From a virus, in the IMG/VR virus record IMGVR_UViG_3300017971_000037, positions 1-64,000 of that record: 64,000 nt of DNA; one strand, given 5' to 3'. Shown piece after piece: positions 22,093-30,274 of the stretch (positions are counted from its first letter, which is position 1; the number at the start of each line of letters is the position of its first letter). A program made the position numbers and the translations under genes. The notes beneath the pieces were generated by a model, which worked only from the letters and a program-made list of their open reading frames with translations, did not search any database and was not told the DNA's origin.

Positions 22093-22532
22093 CAATCGTT
22101 CCTATTGTGGGCCAGCAGCCGCTCGAGATCTTCGTGCGACGGCATCGGCCGTTCCTTCCACGGCCACGTCAGGGGCGTCCAGCCCAGGAGCGTGAGCGCG
22201 ATGAAGTAGATGGGCGGGACGGTCAGCAGGGCCATCACCGCGATGTAGACTTTGATCAGCGACTCTCGCCGCTGGTCGATCTTCGTCGCCCGATCGTCGA
22301 GCCGCCTTGCCATGCATGCGGCCAGCTTGAAGTCGGCGACGGGCTTCGAGTAGAAGAGGCCCAGGAAGCCGCCCTTGCCGACGTGGTACGCCAGATCGTG
22401 TAGGTCGCAGCAGTCGTCGAAGTTGGCACCGCCGACCTCGTCGGGGACGAGCTTCGCGGTGATGCCTGCGCCGCAGCCGTTGGGGATGAACTGGGTCGGC
22501 CGGAAGCCAAATCGCTCTGCAAGGGTTCTCAT
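22092..22532 (-). CDS. Phospholipase A2-like membrane protein (146 aa)
   Basis: Residues 17-75 have the PLA2 signature: a GCGAG calcium-type loop, then FDDCCDLHDLAYHVG with the His45-Asp46 pair, and VADFKLAACM supplying the second Asp (D67) and paired Cys. A membrane helix follows (about 92-118, VYIAVMALLTVPPIYFIALT), then a basic/acidic tail. Secreted PLA2 cuts the sn-2 acyl chain of phospholipids. Here it is coupled into the replication cluster, with no signal peptide visible. It might damage the host membrane late, aid entry, or be inactive. Confidence 0.7.
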   Translation of the reverse strand: MRTLAERFGFRPTQFIPNGCGAGITAKLVPDEVGGANFDDCCDLHDLAYHVGKGGFLGLFYSKPVADFKLAACMARRLDDRATKIDQRRESLIKVYIAVMALLTVPPIYFIALTLLGWTPLTWPWKERPMPSHEDLERLLAHNRND

Positions 22533-22747
22533 GAATCGTCTCCCATCAGGTGCTGGTAGTAGTACAGCATACCCGGGTGCGGTTGGGGAGGGTCGGGGAT
22601 GCGTTTCTCCCCGCGTTCGACGCGCGCCTTCATCTGCTCGATCTCGCGCTCCCCCTGGGCCTCGACGCGTTGGATGAACGCAACCCAGTCCTCGTCGGAG
22701 CAGCTCACGTCGACCTCGGCGCCGGTGGTGCGAAACTTCGGAAACAT
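22529..22747 (-). CDS. Hypothetical protein (72 aa)
   Basis: This soluble protein has a charged helix (IQRVEAQGEREIEQMKARVERGEK) and a Pro-rich, Tyr-rich C-terminus (PPQPHPGMLYYYQH). Stop-start coupling exists on both sides. No family is recognised. Confidence 0.6.
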   Translation of the reverse strand: MFPKFRTTGAEVDVSCSDEDWVAFIQRVEAQGEREIEQMKARVERGEKRIPDPPQPHPGMLYYYQHLMGDDS

Positions 22748-22950
22748 CAGTCCTCCAGTTCGGGTTCCCAGACGCGCTGCTTGATCGAGATCAGGTCGAT
22801 CAGGTCGGCGTCGGAATCGTCGTCGGACACGAAGTCCAGCTCGACGTCGATCCCCTTCTTCGACAGCTTGGACAGGTGGCCGTTCAGGTGCGCCACCAGG
22901 CCGGTGAGCTTCACGATATCGGAGTCAGGTCCGAACTTGATCTTAGCCAT
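22747..22950 (-). CDS. Small acidic protein (67 aa)
   Basis: A basic start (MAKIKFGPDS) is followed by a helix (GLVAHLNGHLSKLSKKG) and a very acidic segment (VSDDDSDADLIDL). No family is recognised. It may interact with a basic partner in the replication cluster, but no direct evidence exists. Confidence 0.6.
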   Translation of the reverse strand: MAKIKFGPDSDIVKLTGLVAHLNGHLSKLSKKGIDVELDFVSDDDSDADLIDLISIKQRVWEPELED

Positions 22951-23098
22951 TCTTCAGCTCTTCGTGCTTCGCGTCGGCGGCGACCTCGCAGAAGTTCGCC
23001 AGCTCCTCCATCACCTCGACGTAGTCCTCGTCGGACAGCTTGGCGGTGTGTCGATCGATGCGGCTCTGCAGCATCTCTACGATCTCAGTCGTGGTCAT
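22943..23098 (-). CDS. Small helical protein (51 aa)
   Basis: ATG 23098 overlaps the reductase stop. The product is a short helical protein (VEMLQSRIDRHTAKLSDEDYVEVMEEL). The longer upstream frame is antisense-like and rejected. No family is recognised. Confidence 0.55.
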   Translation of the reverse strand: MTTTEIVEMLQSRIDRHTAKLSDEDYVEVMEELANFCEVAADAKHEELKNG

Positions 23099-24834
23099 TC
23101 GCAGCTCCTGATCCCGTTCTCGTCGATGGTACACGCTCCGCTGGCTTCGTCCACGGCCTTCATGATCCCTTCGCGCTTTCCGCCCGAGGTGAACGTCGTG
23201 CAGCCCTTCGCGCCCTGCTCCCAAGCCGTGACGTAGATCTTCTTGAAGTCCTCCCACGGCGTCGTGTGAGGCACGTTCAGCGTCTTGCTTACGGCGGAGT
23301 CGACCAGCTGGGCTGCCGTCGTCAGCACGCGCAGGTGCTCTTCAACGGTAACCTCTGACGCCGGCCGTCCGCGAACGCCCAGGCGGTCGAGGCCGTAGTC
23401 ACGGAGCGTGACTTCCTGCTCCCCGTCGGCCATGTGGACCTTGCGCTGCGATTCGAACGCGAAGACCGGCTCGATGCCAGAGCTGACGTTGTCGGCCGCC
23501 ATCGAGATCGTCCCGCACGGCGCGATCGACGTGAGGTGCGAGTTGCGGAGGCCGTACTTGTGGATCTTGTTCTGAACGTCCACATGGAGCGTCTTGAAAA
23601 ACTTCCCGTCGCAAAACTGCTCCGCGTCGTAGAGCTTGAACGGCCCCTTCTCTCGAGCCAGCTCCGCCGAAGCGTCGTAGGACTCGTCGCGGAGGGTCGT
23701 CAGGACCTGCTCCTCGAACTCCACGAACTCGTCGGTGCCGTACGGGAATCCGAGCGCTTCGCCTGCGTTCGCGAGCGCGGTGACCCCGAGCCCCATACGC
23801 CGCTTGTTCTGGGCTTCCCGCTTCTGCTCTTCCAGAGGATAGATGGCGCGATCGACGACGTTGTCCATGGAACGCACGGTGGGCGCGATGTCGTCCACGA
23901 AGGAGTGCCAGTCGAGGCCCAGGAAGCTCCCGTTGCTGCCGCGATGGAGGTACTTCACGAGGTTGAACGAGCCCAGAAGGCACGCACCGTGTGGCGGGAG
24001 CGGCTGCTCACCGCAGGGGTTGGTCGCCGCGATCTCCTCGCAGTACCACAGGTTGTTCATCTCGTTGATGCGGTCGATGAACAGCACCCCCGGCTCTCCC
24101 CAGTCCCAGGTGGAGCGCATCAGCGTCTCCCAAAGCGGCTTCGGGTCGATTGTGCGGTAGACCTTGCCGTCGAACTTCAGCCTGAACGGGCGCTCGTTCA
24201 GCAGACACCGCATGAACTCGTCCGTGACCGCGACCGAGACGTTGAAGTTGGTCAGCGCCGTCTCGTTCTGCTTCTCGCGAATGAACGTCTCGATATCCGG
24301 GTGATCGATCCGCAGCACGCCCATCTGGGCACCGCGGCGGTGACCGGCGGCCTTGATGATTGCGCAGTAGCTGTCGAAGCCATGCATGACCGAGACCGGA
24401 CCGGAGGCGGTCGATTCGATCGACGAGACGTGTGTCCCGTTGGGCCGGAGCGTCGAGAAGTCGTAGCCGATCCCTCCGCCCAGGCGGAGCGTTTCGACCG
24501 ACTCGGTCTGGCGCTGCATGATGTTGCCGTGGCCGCGCGTGAACGAGTCCTCGATCGTCCCGCTCACGTAGCAGTTGTACGGCGTCACCTGACGCGTGCT
24601 GCCCATGGACGCCTGCACGCGGCCGGCTGGCATGAACCGCATGTTCCGAATAACATCACGGAACGTGTGGTAGTGGTCGGCGTCATCCGACATCGCACTC
24701 GCGATGCGGTTCATGGCTTCGGGGAAGGACTCGTTTTTCCCGCGGTACTTCTCCGCGTGGACCTGATCGCAAAAGGGGTGCTGCGGGCCGAACTCACTCA
24801 ATGCATTTCTCCGGTGAAGGGGGTCGGCCATCAT
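23095..24834 (-). CDS. nrdJ: Ribonucleotide reductase, class II (B12-dependent) type
   Basis: This 579-aa protein reduces ribonucleotides to deoxyribonucleotides. Class II features are MPAGRVQASMGST followed by YNCYVSGTIEDS (C88, first redox Cys), NPCGEQPLPPHGAC (active-site Cys and Glu) and SIAPCGTISM. The C-terminal Cys residues are CTIDENGIRSC. No NrdB radical subunit is encoded nearby, consistent with adenosylcobalamin as radical source. ATG 24834 overlaps the helicase stop; the longer upstream frame is antisense to the helicase and rejected. It supplies dNTPs to the polymerase. Confidence 0.88.
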   Translation of the reverse strand: MMADPLHRRNALSEFGPQHPFCDQVHAEKYRGKNESFPEAMNRIASAMSDDADHYHTFRDVIRNMRFMPAGRVQASMGSTRQVTPYNCYVSGTIEDSFTRGHGNIMQRQTESVETLRLGGGIGYDFSTLRPNGTHVSSIESTASGPVSVMHGFDSYCAIIKAAGHRRGAQMGVLRIDHPDIETFIREKQNETALTNFNVSVAVTDEFMRCLLNERPFRLKFDGKVYRTIDPKPLWETLMRSTWDWGEPGVLFIDRINEMNNLWYCEEIAATNPCGEQPLPPHGACLLGSFNLVKYLHRGSNGSFLGLDWHSFVDDIAPTVRSMDNVVDRAIYPLEEQKREAQNKRRMGLGVTALANAGEALGFPYGTDEFVEFEEQVLTTLRDESYDASAELAREKGPFKLYDAEQFCDGKFFKTLHVDVQNKIHKYGLRNSHLTSIAPCGTISMAADNVSSGIEPVFAFESQRKVHMADGEQEVTLRDYGLDRLGVRGRPASEVTVEEHLRVLTTAAQLVDSAVSKTLNVPHTTPWEDFKKIYVTAWEQGAKGCTTFTSGGKREGIMKAVDEASGACTIDENGIRSCE

Positions 24835-26045
24835 ACCACGACCGTGACGGACTTGGCAGCCCGGGTGATTGCGGTGTAGAGCCACCGCTGCGCGTCGTCG
24901 CGGAAAGAGCTGCTCTCGTCGAAGATCAGCACGTTGTCCCACTGGCTGCCCTGCGACTTGTGGCACGTCAGCGCGTAGCCGTAGTCGAACTCCTCGTGAT
25001 CGCGGCGGTCCCACCAGGGGATCGACTTCACGTCGCCGGCGAACGCAGCGAGCCACGCGCTGACCGCAACCTCTGGGCTGTTCCCGACACCGTGCTCCTC
25101 GAGAAGCATGCTCACGAGCCCAGCGTCCTCGTCGATCTCCGCCACGTTGGCGGTCCAGAGCGTCCCGTTCAGGATGCCCAGCTCGCGGTTGTTCCGGAGG
25201 CAGACGACCTTCTCGCCCTCCACCACCGGCACGTCGACGGGATATCCCAACAGCTCCCGGCAGCGCCGGTTGACCTGGTGCCGCGTGGCGTTTCGCCCAC
25301 AGATCAGCTGGTCCTGGGCCATCACGAGTTCGGGATCCTGCTTGCCCTTCACTACGCGGCTGATCCCGTAGTTGCCCACGGACAGCTTCCGGCCCTCGCG
25401 CACGAGCGTCGCCAGGTGGATGATCGGATCGTTCTCGGCCTGCCGGTGGATGCTCGTAAGCATGTAGTCCGGCCGCTGATCGGTGAAGAAGCCTCCGCTC
25501 GCGACGGGCGGCAGCTGGGCTGGGTCGCCCAGGACGAGCACCTTCGTGCCGAACGAGAGCAGATCCTCACCCATGTCCACGCCTACCATCGAACACTCGT
25601 CGATGATCAGCAGGTCGAGGTCACGGACCTCTGAGTCCCTGTTCAGAACGAACGCGGGCTTGTTGACCTCGTCCTTCTCGTCGTCGATCTGCTTCTTGAG
25701 CTTCTTGATCCGGAGAGCGTCGCGGTCCGTCAGCTCGTCCTTCGCTTCCAGCTCCGCCAGCTCCTGCTCTAGTCCCTGGAGTCGGTTCTTCGACTTGTTG
25801 TAGGGGATGTAAATGAGCGAGTGGATCGTCGTCGCTGGGCATCCTTTCGAGACAAGGACTGACGCAGCTTTTCCTGTGTATGCAGCGAACGCAACTCGTC
25901 CGCCTGTATTTTCCGCGAGGTGTCGTGCGAGAGTAGTTTTTCCAGTTCCCGCATAACCGAAGAGTCGAAAGACCTGCTGCTCACCGCTGCGATACCAATC
26001 GCTCACCGCAGCAAGCGCCTTTTCCTGATCGGGAGACCATTCCAT
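24831..26045 (-). CDS. SF1 helicase, RecD/Dda-like (404 aa)
   Basis: ATG 26045 (MEWSPDQEKAL) is preceded by GGAGCAAATACA. Walker A is GYAGTGKTTLA (30-40), Walker B LLIIDECSMVG, and motif III GDPAQLPPV. The C-terminal YALTCHKSQGSQWDNV is the Dda/RecD motif V-VI block. A charged coil lies between motifs Ia and II (about 85-125). It should translocate 5' to 3' on single strands and help origin melting or recombination. Coupled to the reductase. Confidence 0.88.
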   Translation of the reverse strand: MEWSPDQEKALAAVSDWYRSGEQQVFRLFGYAGTGKTTLARHLAENTGGRVAFAAYTGKAASVLVSKGCPATTIHSLIYIPYNKSKNRLQGLEQELAELEAKDELTDRDALRIKKLKKQIDDEKDEVNKPAFVLNRDSEVRDLDLLIIDECSMVGVDMGEDLLSFGTKVLVLGDPAQLPPVASGGFFTDQRPDYMLTSIHRQAENDPIIHLATLVREGRKLSVGNYGISRVVKGKQDPELVMAQDQLICGRNATRHQVNRRCRELLGYPVDVPVVEGEKVVCLRNNRELGILNGTLWTANVAEIDEDAGLVSMLLEEHGVGNSPEVAVSAWLAAFAGDVKSIPWWDRRDHEEFDYGYALTCHKSQGSQWDNVLIFDESSSFRDDAQRWLYTAITRAAKSVTVVV

Positions 26046-26166
26046 TGTATTTGCTCCGAAAGACGGGCGCGCCCCCGTTGACCTCCCCCGAGTTCCCCAG
26101 GAGGCGCGCCCTAACACCGTTTTCCTGACCATCGCTCCGCGTACGGTCAGTGCCCAGGGTACTTCC
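26046..26166 (-). promoter_or_regulatory. Regulatory gap with two inverted repeats
   Basis: In this 121-bp gap, GGGCGCGCC (26065-26073) and its exact complement (26103-26111) flank 29 nt, and CTGACC/GGTCAG (26125-26130, 26145-26150) flank 14 nt. It is the largest gap inside the replication cluster and is the likely place for a terminator after the SSB-like gene and a promoter or operator before the helicase. Confidence 0.5.
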
Positions 26167-27024
26167 CTAGAACGGTGCGTCTCCATCGGAGTCGCCGTCG
26201 GAGGAGGCGCTGCCACCGCCGTCGGCCGTGGACATGTCCGCCTTGGCGATGCCCTGCTTGACCATGTCACGCATCTCGCGACCCGCCGCGAACAGCTCGT
26301 GATCCGAGCCCAGGAGGCTGTCGAGCAGCTTCCCGTTCGCCGGGGCCAGCTTGAAGTTGGCGTACTCCTGGCCCGCCTTGTTCTTCTCGTCGACGGTCGA
26401 GACCTTGGTCAGGTGGGCGAAGAGGTCCGGCTTGATCTTGCCGTTCGGCGTGTTCAGCACGAACATGCGGATCGCGGACATCCACTTCCGGTAGACCTTG
26501 ATCTTCGAGGACGTGAACGAGATGATGCAGGGCATCGGCTCGCTGTGCTCGGGGATCAGGATGCCGTAGACGTCGAACGTCTCGACGAGGTCGTGACCGT
26601 CGGGCGTCTTCACCGTGCCGAAGGGCAGGTCGTTCGCCTTGGCGTCGCGGAGAGCGTCGACCACGAACTTGTCGGTCACCTCGTACGAGCCCACGAAGCC
26701 ACCGCCGTCGTCGACGGGGATCCACTCGTTGTAGAGGTGCTTGGTCGTCGCCGGGACGAAGAGAACCTCGTCGTAGCACTCCTGGGTGACGGTGTTGAAG
26801 AGCTTGCCAACTTCGGCGCCCTCGACTCCACCCTTCTCGACGGACTTCACTTCCGGGCTGAGCGCCTGGAGGACACGCAGGAACGGTACCTGAATGTCGC
26901 TGTTGTCCTGGTTCTCGAAGCCGGCTCCCTCGTAACCCGAGTAGTCGACGTCCACGCTGACGGAATTTCCGGCAGCCTTGGTGACGGCCGTCTCTTCGAC
27001 GGCGTCGCTCTTGTCCTTGGCCAT
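26167..27024 (-). CDS. SSB-like protein with acidic DDxPF-type tail (285 aa)
   Basis: The N-terminus (YSGYEGAGFENQDNSDIQVPFLRVLQ) matches a phage family annotated as single-stranded DNA-binding or related protein. The C-terminus is a Gly/Ser/Asp linker ending GDAPF, the acidic tip that SSB proteins use to recruit partners. The central part is beta-rich and includes KIKVYRKWMSAIRM. It lies beside helicase, polymerase and primase genes. A strong AGGAGG site precedes ATG 27024. DNA binding is inferred. Confidence 0.65.
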   Translation of the reverse strand: MAKDKSDAVEETAVTKAAGNSVSVDVDYSGYEGAGFENQDNSDIQVPFLRVLQALSPEVKSVEKGGVEGAEVGKLFNTVTQECYDEVLFVPATTKHLYNEWIPVDDGGGFVGSYEVTDKFVVDALRDAKANDLPFGTVKTPDGHDLVETFDVYGILIPEHSEPMPCIISFTSSKIKVYRKWMSAIRMFVLNTPNGKIKPDLFAHLTKVSTVDEKNKAGQEYANFKLAPANGKLLDSLLGSDHELFAAGREMRDMVKQGIAKADMSTADGGGSASSDGDSDGDAPF

Positions 27025-27092
27025 GGTGAGGCCTCCTGTGTTGAGATTGCAGAGGGTTCTTTTAGGGCCCCCAGTGCGTCAGCCCATGTGAA

Positions 27093-27263
27093 CTAGCGGT
27101 TCCGGCGACTGGCCTTGTACCGCTGGATGACGACCTTGACGGACGTGTAGGGCCAGATCGCCCCCGCGACCAGAGACTGCTTCACGGTCATGCCGATGAA
27201 CAGGCTCGTTGCGAGTTCGACGCACGCGCCGCCGATGTAGTATCCCGCGAGAAACTTGATCAT
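27093..27263 (-). CDS. Small membrane protein (56 aa)
   Basis: The frame starts at ATG 27263, overlapping the upstream stop (ATGA), and ends in TAG 27093-27095. Two short hydrophobic stretches (FLAGYYIGGACVELATSLF and LVAGAIWPY) are followed by a basic tail (QRYKASRRNR). The function is unknown. A gap of 68 bp to the SSB-like gene contains CCCTAAAAG, similar to the upstream half of the 61-63 kb elements. Confidence 0.6.
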   Translation of the reverse strand: MIKFLAGYYIGGACVELATSLFIGMTVKQSLVAGAIWPYTSVKVVIQRYKASRRNR

Positions 27264-27841
27264 TTCTTTCCCTTCTTGATCTGAGCGATCGTTTGTCGAT
27301 GGCCGCCGAGCATCGCCAGCGGCACCTCTTCCCCGTCTTCCAGCTTGTGCTTCACGAACGCCTTGACGCTATTCGTCTCGACGCCTTCGAACTTGTTCAT
27401 CGTGAGCCGGCCGGGGTACTGGGCGATGAACTCTTCGAACTGCTTGGCCGCGTCACCCTCGCCCTTGTCGAACTTGAAGCCGAACTCCTCCTTGATAAGG
27501 TATTCGCCCTCGTTCTCGATCAGCCAGGTGATCACTTCCTTCCGCCGGTCGGGATCCTTCGGGATGCTCAGGCGGAGGGTCTCCTTCACCGTAATCTCGC
27601 TGCCGTCCTTCAGCTTGAAGGACTCCATGTTCAGCGAGTCCAGCAGCTCCGGGATCTGCTTCCACGCGATCTCGCGAACCTCGGCCTCGAGATCCTTGAT
27701 CTCCGCCTGGTGCTCTGCGATCTGGGCTTCGAGGTCGCGCTGTCGATCGGCAAGGCCTGTCAGAAGCTCCAGGTCACCTCCGCTGACTTCGGTCTGGCCG
27801 TAGCCGGAGTAGTCAACCTTCGGTTCCTTCGTCGTACTCAT
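27260..27841 (-). CDS. Conserved-type phage hypothetical protein (193 aa)
   Basis: A coiled coil (about 25-60, LTGLADRQRDLEAQIAEHQ) is followed by IPELLDSLNMESFKLKDGSEITVKE and RRKEVITWLIENEGEYLIKEE. This domain order recurs in phages next to SSB-like genes, but no function is established. The N-terminal YSGYGQTE resembles the SSB-like protein's YSGYEG, so the two may share a short peptide. Confidence 0.65.
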   Translation of the reverse strand: MSTTKEPKVDYSGYGQTEVSGGDLELLTGLADRQRDLEAQIAEHQAEIKDLEAEVREIAWKQIPELLDSLNMESFKLKDGSEITVKETLRLSIPKDPDRRKEVITWLIENEGEYLIKEEFGFKFDKGEGDAAKQFEEFIAQYPGRLTMNKFEGVETNSVKAFVKHKLEDGEEVPLAMLGGHRQTIAQIKKGKK

Positions 27842-28190
27842 CTTCGAACTCTCCGTTGATATCGGCCTGGATCTCGACGTATGCCTGGTCGCGTCCAGAC
27901 CACTGAAGGATGTTGACCCGGCCGTCGTTCAGGTCGGCCGCCACGGACATGGCAAAACCGACCAGGCACTGATTGCCTACCAAGAGTAGGTGGTCGTCAT
28001 CCGAAAAAGTGTCGAGCTTTTCGTATAGCTCCGTGATGATTCCGCCGGCCGAGAACGGCTTCGCCCTGGGCGAGAGCAGGTACTCGATCCTCCCATACTG
28101 CTCCGCCTGCGTCAAGTCGAATCTGGGCACCATGTCGCCAGATCGCGGATCGACCTTCATTTGCTTCTGAACTACGTAGACTACACCCAT
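27813..28190 (-). CDS. Hypothetical protein (125 aa)
   Basis: This acidic protein has a strand-rich core (IIYELY-like helix, LLLVGNQCLVGFAMSVAADL) and an acidic tail (EFEDEYDEGTEG). It overlaps both neighbours by a few nucleotides. No family is recognised. Confidence 0.6.
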   Translation of the reverse strand: MGVVYVVQKQMKVDPRSGDMVPRFDLTQAEQYGRIEYLLSPRAKPFSAGGIITELYEKLDTFSDDDHLLLVGNQCLVGFAMSVAADLNDGRVNILQWSGRDQAYVEIQADINGEFEDEYDEGTEG

Positions 28191-29626
28191 TCGACTTCTC
28201 GATCTCCAAGGGTCTCCGCCGAGACTTTCCGTTTCTTTCTGAGCGATTTCACGATGTGATAGTCGATCGAATTCATCGCCATCAGGTCGGTCACGAGCAC
28301 CGACGTATCCTGACCGATTCTATGGTTCCTGTCTTCTGCCTGCAAGCGATGCCGAGGTACAAATGAGTTGCTGTAGAAGAACATGCTCTTTGCACAATTC
28401 AGGGTCAGCCCAGTGCCGCCGACCGCTGGGTTCGCGATCAGCCACTGCGCGTTCCCTGCCTTGAAGCTCGCCTTGCTCTTCTCGCGGCCCTCCTCGTCGA
28501 GGGATCCGTCGAGCCGCACAGCGCTGCTGCCCAGGGCCTTCGTCAGCAGGTCGATGTCCAGCCGAAAGCGGCACCAGACGATGGCCTGGTGCGGCGTGTG
28601 CTCCAGAAGCTCAAGCTGGAGGTCCAGGCGCGGGTTCTTGTCCCCGATCAGCTGGTATGGCTCCGCGTTCTCGCCCTCCTCCTCGGGCGTCGGGAGGTAG
28701 CCGCACGCGACCTGCTGGAGCCGGAGCTGGCGGACGATCGCGAGATCGGCCTCCCACTCCATGCCGTTCACTTCGGTGCGGTACTCGGTCTCGATCTGGT
28801 TGTAGATCCGCTGCTGCTCCGGCGTCATCTCGAAACGCGCCTTGGCGTAGAGCCTCTCGGGCAGGTCGAGCACGTCCTCCTTGAGCACCCGCGAGCTGAT
28901 CGGCTGAAGCCACTCGTGCAGCTCGTCGAGGTTCACGTAGCCCGTGCAGAACTCGCCGCCGTTGGGCGCGCCCATGAACGTGCCGAACCGGTGCTTGAAG
29001 GCCTGATAGGTCGGAATGCGGTACTGCTTCCAGTAGTCGTTCTGGAGATATCGAACCGGCGCGTAGACGTCGAACGGACTCTGGGCTGTCGGCGTGCCGT
29101 CGAGGATCCGCGTGTAGATGGGGTACTTCCCAGCCGCGACCACGCTCTTCGTCCGCTTCGCCCCGGGCGTCTTGATCTCGCCCGACTCGTCACAGACCAT
29201 CATGATCCCCTGCTGCATGAAAGCCCAGGCGAGTTCCTTGCCCTCCTTGGTCATGAAGCCAGAGTAGGGCATCGTCATGACCTTGAAGCCATCCTTGTAT
29301 GCGAGGAAGTCCCTCAGCTCGCGCTGGTGCCACTTCGTCTTCTTCTTGGCGTTCAGGAACGAGACCATCTTCGCCCGCTCGGCGATGCGATCGGGCAGAT
29401 GGGTGGGCATCTCGTCCGTGCGCCAGTTCTGGTGGACAGCGTTGGGTGCCAGGACTAGCAGGCCGTTGATCTCGCCCTCCTCGTACATGTAGGCGGCCGA
29501 GTCGACGACAATCTTCGACTTCCCGGTGCCCTGCTCGTGGAAGTGAGCCCAAGCGCGCTTCTCGCGCGTATTCTCGAAGTCCTCCCTCTGGTGGTCGAAG
29601 GGGACGGTCTTGTATTCGTAGCTCAC
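28181..29626 (-). CDS. SNF2-family helicase/ATPase (481 aa)
   Basis: SF2 motifs are visible: motif I HEQGTGKSKIVVD (31-43), motif II MMVCDESGEIK (a DESG variant of DEAH) and the C-terminal lobe (AIVWCRFRLDIDLL, VGGTGLTLNCAKSMFFYSN, DRNHRIGQ). These are SNF2 motifs IV-VI. Single-domain phage SNF2 proteins are thought to remodel protein-DNA complexes or assist recombination. It is coupled to the endolysin gene upstream. Confidence 0.85.
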   Translation of the reverse strand: MSYEYKTVPFDHQREDFENTREKRAWAHFHEQGTGKSKIVVDSAAYMYEEGEINGLLVLAPNAVHQNWRTDEMPTHLPDRIAERAKMVSFLNAKKKTKWHQRELRDFLAYKDGFKVMTMPYSGFMTKEGKELAWAFMQQGIMMVCDESGEIKTPGAKRTKSVVAAGKYPIYTRILDGTPTAQSPFDVYAPVRYLQNDYWKQYRIPTYQAFKHRFGTFMGAPNGGEFCTGYVNLDELHEWLQPISSRVLKEDVLDLPERLYAKARFEMTPEQQRIYNQIETEYRTEVNGMEWEADLAIVRQLRLQQVACGYLPTPEEEGENAEPYQLIGDKNPRLDLQLELLEHTPHQAIVWCRFRLDIDLLTKALGSSAVRLDGSLDEEGREKSKASFKAGNAQWLIANPAVGGTGLTLNCAKSMFFYSNSFVPRHRLQAEDRNHRIGQDTSVLVTDLMAMNSIDYHIVKSLRKKRKVSAETLGDREVEWV

Positions 29627-30090
29627 GGGTATCGCTTGCTTCGGGGCAGCTCGAAGTGCGGGCCGTCGAGGAAGACGCGCTGGCCCTTCGCCTGGCGACG
29701 CTTCGTATAGGCCTCGACCTCACCTTCGATCGTGCCGTACATCGACGAGAGCCGGCGATCCCAGACGCCGCCCCAGCGGATCGGGATTTCGATCTCGATC
29801 GACACCATGCGCGCGGCAGCGGCCAGCTCGTAGATCGGCGCCCACTCCCAGCGGAGCTTCCCGTTGATGTAGGGGACGAGGTCGACAGCGCAGCCATCCA
29901 GGTGGCGCGACTTCATCGTTCTCGAGACCCCGCGGCGCACCAGCTCTCGCTGCTCGCTGATCAGGCGGATTCCATCGTGGACGCCGAAGTCCACTGGGCT
30001 CACTACCAGCAGCCGTCGGACGAACCACTGTAGATCCTCGTGGACGTTCTCCAGCTCGCGTCGGCTTCGTGCGGATAGTTTCCAGGCCAT
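29623..30090 (-). CDS. M15-type peptidase endolysin (155 aa)
   Basis: The zinc site of VanY/L-alanyl-D-glutamate peptidases is complete: SRHLDGCAVDL (H63, D70) and DGPHFELP (H145). The length is that of the single-domain T5-like endolysins. It cuts peptide stems of peptidoglycan at lysis. No signal peptide is visible, so release through a holin is expected; a holin candidate and spanins lie about 2.5-3.5 kb upstream. Confidence 0.85.
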   Translation of the reverse strand: MAWKLSARSRRELENVHEDLQWFVRRLLVVSPVDFGVHDGIRLISEQRELVRRGVSRTMKSRHLDGCAVDLVPYINGKLRWEWAPIYELAAAARMVSIEIEIPIRWGGVWDRRLSSMYGTIEGEVEAYTKRRQAKGQRVFLDGPHFELPRSKRYP

Positions 30091-30091
30091 G

Positions 30092-30274
30092 TTATTCCTC
30101 CCTGATGTCTTGCTTTGCTTCGCGCCGCGCCCTCTTGTGGAAGCGGCGTCTGATCTTCTTGATGACCCCTGGTCGGTCGAGGCCGACGAGCCAGCGGCGC
30201 CAGTTCTTGCTGAATGCGTCCGTGGTATCGCCGTCCTTCGCCGGCGGCAGGGCCTTGCGACCCTTGTAGCTCAT
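30092..30274 (-). CDS. Small basic protein (60 aa)
   Basis: This strongly basic protein (IKKIRRRFHKRARREAKQD) has a conserved-looking WRRWLVGLDRPG segment. It is coupled to the HTH-phosphoesterase gene. It probably binds nucleic acid, judged only from charge. Confidence 0.55.
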   Translation of the reverse strand: MSYKGRKALPPAKDGDTTDAFSKNWRRWLVGLDRPGVIKKIRRRFHKRARREAKQDIREE

